A stretch of 64,000 nucleotides of DNA from Marsupella aquatica (lineage: Eukaryota; Marchantiophyta): positions 19,034,001 to 19,098,000 of the forward strand of contig OZ316894.1 of the NCBI GenBank assembly GCA_973895155.1. Direction: 5' to 3'. Below the pieces are notes generated by a model. That model did not search any database. It was not told the origin of the DNA and was given only the letters and a program-made list of their open reading frames with translations. This document shows positions 57,775 to 64,000 of this stretch, one piece after another. The position numbers were made by a program, and so were the translations under genes. The stretch's first letter is position 1. The number at the start of each line of letters is the position of its first letter.

Positions 57775-59648
57775 ATGGCCACCAGAAGCTTACCAATTAG
57801 TAAGGCCATCAGGGTGACCTTACCTCCAGGTCCTAAGGCTTACTTTAGACTCCTTAGTAACCTGGTAGAGATGGGCTTGAGTTCCTTACTTTTTCTTCCT
57901 TGGGATATAGTGCATGGGTCCATCATTGCCGATTTTCTTCGTCCACCCCGAGCTGGCGCTTTTCGGAGTTCTACTAGAGGTTCAGCTGATGTGTGTACCA
58001 CCGCCGTTGTTTCTGAGGTGTACCAGTTGAGCTAGGAGGGAGAGAGACTTATCTCTGTTGGAGAGGACTTGACTGTCCTTTATTTTAGAGGTACCAGGGA
58101 CCGAAGGTCTGGTTGGAAGATTGATCAGTGCAGGAACCGGGAGTTAGCTCATCTACTCCGATTCCTTGTACCTATCTTTCATCCGACCAAACCCACCAGG
58201 GCTATGGTTTACTTGACCAGCTCTATCATCGTATCATGGACCGGCAAGAGGAGGATCAACTGGGCCTTAGCTCTTTTGGAGGTAATCGCCAAGCAGGTGG
58301 TTGTCTTGTCTACTACCGGTGATACCTATCTGACACCCTACTTGGCGCACATTTACTTTTTGAGAGGCTGCTTATTACCAGTGGAGCTGAGCGATTGGAG
58401 GAGGAGAGCGAGACACTTTGAGTTACCTCAGCCAGAGTTAGCGAGAGAGTTGACTCCACCACCGACGACATCTCCGAGACCCCCTCCAGTGGAGCAGACA
58501 ACAGCACCAGATTTATCAGGGATGACTTCTCCCTCTTTCGTTGCTTCCACTTCTTATCCGTCATGGACTGATTTTGTTGCTGAAGGTGAGCAACTAGCTA
58601 GTGTGACTGGTTTCAACCAGCATTTGGTAGATGAGGCCACTAGACTCTTGAGTTGTACCCCTCTACAGTTGCTTGACTATATTCGTGCTTTGCTTTCCGA
58701 GTCTCGTACCATCCCACCCCCTCATGTTTCACCCCTTGCACCTTCACCACAGCCTGATCACCCTATGGATGTGAATGAGCCGGAGCTACCTATTGCTGAC
58801 CCTTCACTCCCTCCTCCATCCTCACCTACACCCCCTCTACCTGATCCCATTCTTTCCCCTATTCTCGATTCCCCTATCCCTTTCCTACATTTTTACCTGA
58901 GCACCCTCCATCTCCTACCCCTGAGCCTTTACCCTCTTCACCGGTACCCCCTCCAGATCCATTTTCCTCTATTGAGGATACCACCCTATCACCCCTTGAT
59001 GATTCATTTCCCTCTCCTACCATGGAAGGAGATGAACCTATTCCTGAGCCTATTCCCGAGACTGAGCCTGAGCCTGAGCCTGAGACTATAGAGCCTCCCA
59101 GTGTACCATTTATAGCTCCTACTCCTTTGATGTCTTAGCCTCCTATTGTCTCTTCTGTTGCCGACATTGAGCCTCTTTTTGTCTTTCCCGCCCAATTTGA
59201 TAGGATGATTACGTCACTCATCGACGCACGCACTCCCCTTGCACCTCCTTTACCTCCACTTATGTTTGGTCGTGAGTCTTTTCCTTTTCCACACACCTAC
59301 GACATGGTTCCAATTTCTCGTGGTATTCTATGGCTACCTATCGACAAGCTGAGATTACCCACGATTGAGACCCCTGACCTTTGGAGTTGGGTTTATCATT
59401 GTAGAAAGGTCATAGCACCTTTCCCTCTTCCAGCTCCAGACATTCCATGGCCATCAGATTACTTTGTTTGGATCGGACCGGATGGACATCCCATCCGAAA
59501 GACCAGTGAGCCTTGTTTGATTCGTTACCGTGAGGACCTTTTCTGTCGACAATATTTGAAGGGACAGAGGACCAAAGGGAAGATAGCCCTTGGTTATGTA
59601 GCTTGCCTCCCTCTACTTGTAGTCGACCCTCCTCCTATTACAGTATGA
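57775..59648 (+). pseudogene. Gag-like retroelement protein gene, broken
   Basis: A coding region of ~620 codons starting MATRSLPISKAIRVTLPPGP at a good ATG context (agctatgg). The first ~220 codons form a globular domain (IVSWTGKRRINWALALLEVI; YLTPYLAHIYFLRGCLL), reminiscent of the N-terminal domain of plant retroelement/'putative plant transposon' proteins. A Pro/Ser-rich linker and a Glu-Pro repeat (ETEPEPEPEPET) follow, then a second domain (DMVPISRGILWLPIDKLRLP) ending at 59648. Breaks: TAG at 58033-58035, a frameshift near 58870-58900 and TAG at 59136-59138. Both stops could be C-to-T changes of CAG. I see no protease, RT or integrase and no obvious LTR pair, so it is a non-autonomous or solitary gene. 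The gag assignment is by architecture only. Confidence 0.55.
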
Positions 59649-61200
59649 GATTAGTATTTTATTTTGTAGTCTTTTACTTAGCTTTGACCATTTGACTATC
59701 CCTTAGTCAAAGTTGACTTTTACTTTACTTAGTTTAGACTTAGGAAATGAAGAGGCATGTCTCTTCATTCTCCTTAGCCCGTGGGCGATCTCATGTACTT
59801 ATTGTGATACCAGTCTCATTTTGAGATAGTGTGGATAGTTATTTGCATCTCCTCATCTTGGAGTTTTGTCCCTTGTACGTGTAATGCAATTTTGCAAGGA
59901 AGATTTGCATACCTTGGAATTTGATTACTTGTGCTAGGAGTCTACCCCTCCTTCGTATGGTAATGCATGTTGCAATTACCGTAAGAAGTAAAACCCATAA
60001 AAATACAGTTTGTGGAATGTATTAGAAGATCCGTTGGTCGGTGCCTAATCCAAACTACAACATTTGTTGTCCATTTATGTATTTACATGAAGGACTTATC
60101 TTTGGAAGATAGGTATTGCATGAAATCAAGGAATAGAAATCTATATGATTAAGAAGTAGCGACATTCTTAATTCACGGATTTGAAGTACCATTGTGGTAT
60201 ACTGAATGTGCATTAGTTTTCCTTTGGAATTGCGCATCGCTGAAGAAGGAAACATGTTGCCGGCATTTTAATGACACACTACTATACACACAATCCGAAA
60301 CTTATCTTGGGTTTTGTGAGCATAGACACTTCTTAAACTTAGATTTATGATAGAAACCTAGAGAGCAGTTATAGCAAGGTTATATTTGACTTATCAACGT
60401 CTCAAATAATGCCATAGCTCTTTCTTAAGACATGGTGATGGAGTTAAATATTGCTAAACTATACCTCTAAAAGCTCTAAGATTCTATTATCCAGCAAATG
60501 TCACTTTGTTCTTATTTTATTAATTCCTTGTGTTTTGTTTAAGATTCTATTTTTCTTATAGATGTTGAGTACCATCTCTAAACCACTCAAAATACTTTAA
60601 AACATCTTTTCATCCCATTCTTGTTCTTCCACGGGAACGAACATCGAGTTTTTAGCATATAGTCGATGATATTTGCTTTTGTTAGCATACGACATACATT
60701 GTCATGGAATAACCTTGCTTAGTCTAATCAGTGTTAGGGCTTAATGGTGGGTTAGATGCAACTAGGCTTGCCTAGCATATAGAGGAGCAAGGGAGAGCTC
60801 CTTGGTGAGACTCATACTCATTTGTGGAGGAGCAAGCTAAGAGCTAGGCTGGCAATGGGAGCTTGTACTTAGAGGCTTGATGTGGTTAGGGTGACAAAAG
60901 CGGGGACAAAATTTTAGTAAGGCTCTTGTATTCCCATGGACGTAGCCTTGACATAGGTGAAACAGTTATTCATGGGTGTGATGTGTGCCTTCTTGTTTCT
61001 CGTGTATGACGTTGCAGGGAATTCTCAACATACACTTTCCAATGTGTGCATTAGAAATTGCTTATTTCTCATATGTGTTGTGAGGTCACACACATTGTAC
61101 TATTCATAACAGTGAGGCCTGAGCCCTCATAGTACAAGATTCAACTGGACAAGTTCATGGAAAAACTATGTGTGATTGTCTATTGCAATTATCTATGAAC
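59649..61200. other. 3' flank of the gag-like gene, nothing recognised
   Basis: Non-coding, AT-rich. A tttgactat--cttagtcaaagttgac patch near 59690 makes a small dyad. No terminal repeat matching the 57-kb flank was found by eye. Confidence 0.4.
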
Positions 61201-61930
61201 AGCTTTTTACTATCCTGTACCCCAAACTGACCTAAATTACTAACATACCCGCAAAAATATTTTAATTGTTAGGTTGGCCCCCATATTGTATATATGATTA
61301 CTTTCAATGTTTTAGCTAACCCTAGGTGATTATTCATTGGTGGATTGACACATGGCGAGGCGCTATTGGCTCCACCCTACCCTGGCCGAGTTTACCCTCA
61401 CCCGGCTAGCTCTTTCCCAAATTATGAACAAGCCCTGCACCAAACAGGGCTGGCCCCTCTCCCTTGCAAGTTTCAATCCCAACCCTGGCAACCTGGCTGG
61501 CTGCGTGCTCAAAAACAGGGTCCCACACTCCACAAGGGCCTGATGATCCTCGGGTCCCAATGATCCACCCTACTCTCACTTCTATATGCGAACGAGGCCC
61601 CAAAAGTATACATATTTTCCAAGTGTAAACGAACCCACATTTGGGTCTACCGATTGAATCGAGCTGGGTCATCGGAGGTCATGCCAGCCATGTTCGGTGT
61701 AGGGCTTGTTCAAAAAATGGGAAAGAGCCAGCCGGGTGAGGGTAAACTCAATCAGGGTAAGGTAGAGCCAATAGCACCTTGTCATGTGTCAATCCACCAA
61801 TGAGAAATCAGCTGGGGTTAACTAAAACAGTGAAAGTAATATACAGAATGGAGGGCAACCTAGCAATTAAAATAATTTTGTGGGTAAGTTAATAATTTAG
61901 TTCACTTTGAGGGACACGATAGTAAAAAGT
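61201..61930. mobile_element. Foldback element with ~230-bp inverted arms
   Basis: The left arm (61201-61440) and right arm (61698-61930) are reverse complements of each other over nearly their whole length. Examples: ttttactatcctgtacccc vs the inverse of gggacacgatagtaaaa; attggtggattgacacatg vs catgtgtcaatccaccaat; ggctagctctttccca vs tgggaaagagccagcc. They surround a ~257-bp centre. There is no transposase. ORFs within the arms are not genes. A clear target-site duplication was not found. Confidence 0.8.
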
Positions 61931-62787
61931 TGTATAGATGAATGGTTTTTATGTATAAGTTGAAGTAACTGACAAACATATTTGTACACTTATAGAACAA
62001 ATTGCACCTATGTATCTGTTGTTTAGCAACGTCATTCGGACTATGCAAATTGCATTCTTTGGGAGCATTTTACAAAAGCAATTGCGGTAATCTTAGAAGA
62101 CACTTTATTTACCTTTTCCAAGCAATAAAACAAAATGAATACTGTACTAAGCTGTACCATATGATTCCCATCCCAAATTCCACAGAGTTACACGAGTGAG
62201 AACACATGTCAAACCTTGTAGCATACTTTACTAATGTCCTTACCCATATGATGCCCGTCCCACACATTCCACAGGGTATATGGGAATGATAGTAGCATAT
62301 TTTGAACCTGGTACTGTTGACCTTCCATACAATACCTGAGGAGCAAGCTGTCTGCCCATAACATACCATGACCACAAGAGGGGCACATAGCAGATATTTG
62401 TTTTGTGGCAAATATTATCAAAATTCCAGCTCGTTGCAAGCTGTCTGCACATATTTCACCATGACCACAGGAGAGGCACGTAAGCAGATTTTTTTTATAG
62501 TAGCAAAAATTATCGAAGCTCGTTGAAAAGTCTTTGCCAATTTCAGTAAAACCAAATAAGCCAATACCCACACACCTCCATTGGCTTGAATGAGACTGCT
62601 ATTCTAGGGAGCTGAACAGTCAGAAATTGATCCAAAACTTGATAAAGAATAACTTTAGCATCTTCTCCAATACACAAAGTGACATTGGGCAAATTGTCTA
62701 AAAAGAATTGTACCTGGCTTTCTCTGTGCTAAAAAGAGAAAGTCAGGTACAATTCAACAATAGGGGCAACACATATGAAAACACTAG
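61931..62787. other. Spacer with two tandem pairs and a hairpin
   Basis: ccatatgat-ccc-tccca--ttccacag-gt repeats at 62157 and 62245. A ~95-bp pair (gcaagctgtctgc-cat followed by accatgaccaca-gag-ggcac) lies at 62342-62432 and 62436-62530. No gene. Confidence 0.5.
62705..62755. repeat. Near-perfect 21-bp-arm hairpin
   Basis: gaattgtacctggctttctct (62705-62725) pairs with 62735-62755 over 21 bases with one G-T, across a 9-base loop. It lies 33 bp left of the 35-bp direct repeat that bounds the rDNA-containing insertion. Confidence 0.85.
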
Positions 62788-62822
62788 AAAATGGATTGAA
62801 GGATAATGATGACTATATTTTA
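62788..62822. repeat. Left 35-bp direct repeat (target-site duplication)
   Basis: This 35-bp sequence (aaaatggattgaagg ... gactatatttta) is identical to 63929-63963. The only content between the copies is the composite insertion. Confidence 0.9.
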
Positions 62823-62965
62823 CACAGAAACACATGCAAACTTTTGACATAAAGGCCAAATAGAGTACAAAAGAACAAACAAAAGAGATCTAAAGACTAA
62901 AAAAACCAAACTCAAAAGAAGTGTGCAAGGGAAACCCTTAAAACCTAGAAAGAGGAAACAAAACT

Positions 62966-63577
62966 GACAATGTGACTGGGAAGGGGGGAATGGGTTTGCG
63001 GATGCGGGGCTCACCTCTTGTGTGTCCTTCAGCTCTCAAAGGGAGTGCTGCCGGTCACAGATCGGCGCCACTGCCTGCGGGACTTGTGTCAAATATAGGG
63101 AAGCTGGAAGGGGTTGCCTGAAAAGTGTGTGCATCAGGAGGGGGACGTCCCACACTCGGCTCTTGAGGTGGGGCCTGGGCAGAGCCTCCCCTTGCCGCCA
63201 ACCATCCGGCCACACCATGCCAGGGAAGCCTGGTGCTGGAGCGCCGCGGAGGCAAAGCGGTTGTTTGATCCAAACTCTCAAAGTTTTCCTCCCTGGTTGC
63301 TGGTTGGTGGGGGAAACCCCTCTCTTCCTGCACCAGGGAGTGGAGATGTGTCGCAGGTGCTGTTGGGGCCTTGAGGCGCAGCTCCCCCCCCCCCGGAGGG
63401 GGGGGGGGTTGGTGGCTGGCTCCCCCTTCCCATGGAGAAACAGCCGAGGGCCCAGGGACACCCGTCCTCGAACCTGGTCAGCACTTACCTGTGAACTACC
63501 GCACTCCTGCAAGGGGGGGGGGGGCAAGGCTCTGGCAGCCCAGCATGAGGGTTCCTGTCGTCGGGGCAAAGGATAGT
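62966..63577 (+). other. GC-rich segment, probable 5' external transcribed spacer of rDNA
   Basis: It sits directly against the first base of 18S and is far GC-richer than its surroundings. It contains a C11-GGA-G11 inverted run (63384-63408) and a G12 run (about 63513-63524). ETS identity is inferred from position only. Confidence 0.45.
63384..63408. repeat. C11/G11 inverted homopolymer run
   Basis: Eleven C, then GGA, then eleven G. It can form a hairpin, and the G strand could form a quadruplex. Such runs are also frequent assembly-error sites. Confidence 0.8.
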
Positions 63578-63900
63578 TACCTGGTTGATCCTGCGCGTAG
63601 TCATATGCTTCTCTCAAAGATTAAGCCATGTATGTGTTAGTAACTCTTTTGTATTGTGGATCTGCAATTGGCTCATTAAATCAGTTATAGTTTCTTTGAT
63701 GGTACCTTACTACTTGGATAACCATAGTAATTCTAGAACTACTACATGCACCAACTCCCAACTTCTGGAAGGGACGTATTTATTAGATAAAAGGCCGATG
63801 AGGGCTTGCTCGGTGTTGCGGTGAATCATGATAACTCATCAAAATTGCATGGCCTTAGAGCTGGCGATGTTTCATTTAAATTTCTGCCATATCAACTTTC
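63578..63900 (+). pseudogene. 18S rRNA 5' fragment, degenerate
   Basis: It begins with the universal small-subunit 5' end (tacctggttgatcctg, with a small change at gcgcgtagtcatatgctt). It includes ctcaaagattaagccatg, ggctcattaaatcagttata, cttctggaagggacgtattt and ggccttagagctggcgatgt. It stops after atatcaactttc, about one-sixth of a full 18S. Many differences from plant 18S are C-to-T or G-to-A (for example tactacttggataaccata), the pattern expected of a methylated, non-functional copy. Not a working rRNA gene. Confidence 0.92.
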
Positions 63901-63928
63901 AATTTAGTCTGGATTGAAAAACAGTAAA

Positions 63929-63963
63929 AAAATGGATTGAAGGATAATGATGACTATATTTTA
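63929..63963. repeat. Right 35-bp direct repeat (target-site duplication)
   Basis: Perfect copy of 62788-62822, directly after the A-rich end of the 18S-bearing insertion. Confidence 0.9.
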
Positions 63964-64000
63964 GGTTTTGCTAGTCAGATTTAGTGTGGCCACACATCAG

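Larger units (their letters stand above)
62823..63928. mobile_element. Composite insertion: retrotransposon tail + ETS-like + 18S fragment
   Basis: The segment between two identical 35-bp repeats is 1106 bp. Its left 140 bp (62823-62965) match the 3' UTR of the minus-strand retrotransposon at 37220-37420 (shared gagtacaaa-gaacaaacaaaagag and aagaagtg-gcaa-gggaa). The retrotransposon 3' terminus abuts the left repeat. Next comes ~600 bp of GC-rich sequence lying where the 5' external transcribed spacer of rDNA would be, then 323 bp of 18S (+ sense), then an A-rich end (gaaaaacagtaaaaaaa). Long exact flanking repeats are expected of target-primed reverse transcription. ORFs on both strands inside it are not genes. 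Confidence 0.75.

Noticed and set aside
63022-63617. Long ORFs on both strands (184 and 193 codons)
   Set aside because: They lie in GC-rich probable ETS sequence and run into the antisense or sense of 18S rRNA. High GC content lowers stop frequency.
1-64000. CRISPR arrays, bacterial operons, tRNA genes
   Set aside because: Tandem repeats here have no CRISPR-like spacing or cas genes. Genes carry spliceosomal introns. No convincing tRNA A/B boxes were seen by eye; a tRNAscan run would settle this.

Overview
The window looks like nuclear DNA of a land plant. It has spliced GT-AG genes, long repeat-rich spacers, many CT/GA microsatellites, a non-LTR retrotransposon and a decayed piece of cytoplasmic 18S rDNA. 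Two genes narrow the lineage. One is a microbial-type terpene synthase (MTPSL), a family known from bryophytes, lycophytes and ferns but not seed plants. The other is a tau-like glutathione transferase, a class regarded as mainly vascular-plant. Together they suggest a seed-free vascular plant (lycophyte or fern), with a liverwort or moss as the alternative. This is inference, not a taxonomic determination.

The left half (about 1-31 kb) is the genic part. Four intact-looking protein genes, all on the + strand, can be rebuilt exon by exon: (1) an MTPSL terpene synthase at 5739-8856, 4 exons, all catalytic motifs present; (2) an NFD4/nodulin-like major facilitator transporter at 10981-14810, 3 exons; (3) a tau-like GST at 18689-19393, single coding exon with a probable intron in its 5' leader; (4) a TMCO4-like DUF726 alpha/beta-hydrolase membrane protein at 22845-30697, 15 exons whose splice phases all agree (2043 nt, 680 residues). 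Between and upstream of them are short tandem duplications, a repeat family bracketing the terpene synthase, a GC3-rich decayed reading frame at 1.2-1.8 kb and a few unidentified exon-like stretches. One long DUF726 intron carries a repeat-coding open frame that could be a cassette exon.

The right half (about 31-64 kb) has no gene I can call intact. It holds minisatellites (80-bp units at 34.3-34.8 kb, 110-bp units at 43.1-43.7 kb, a purine-rich array at 54.8-55.1 kb), diverged direct duplications, and foldback elements (49.0, 52.3 and 61.2-61.9 kb). It also holds a 5'-truncated, frameshifted non-LTR retrotransposon on the minus strand (37.2-39.6 kb) and a broken proline-rich retroelement-like protein (57.8-59.6 kb). 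At the end, a 1.1-kb insertion is bracketed by 35-bp perfect direct repeats. It joins the 3' tail of the same retrotransposon family to GC-rich sequence resembling 5' ETS and to the first ~320 bp of an 18S rRNA gene.

The four intact genes do not form an obvious operon-like pathway. Terpene synthase, transporter and GST do lie within 14 kb of each other, which is worth an expression check but proves nothing by itself.
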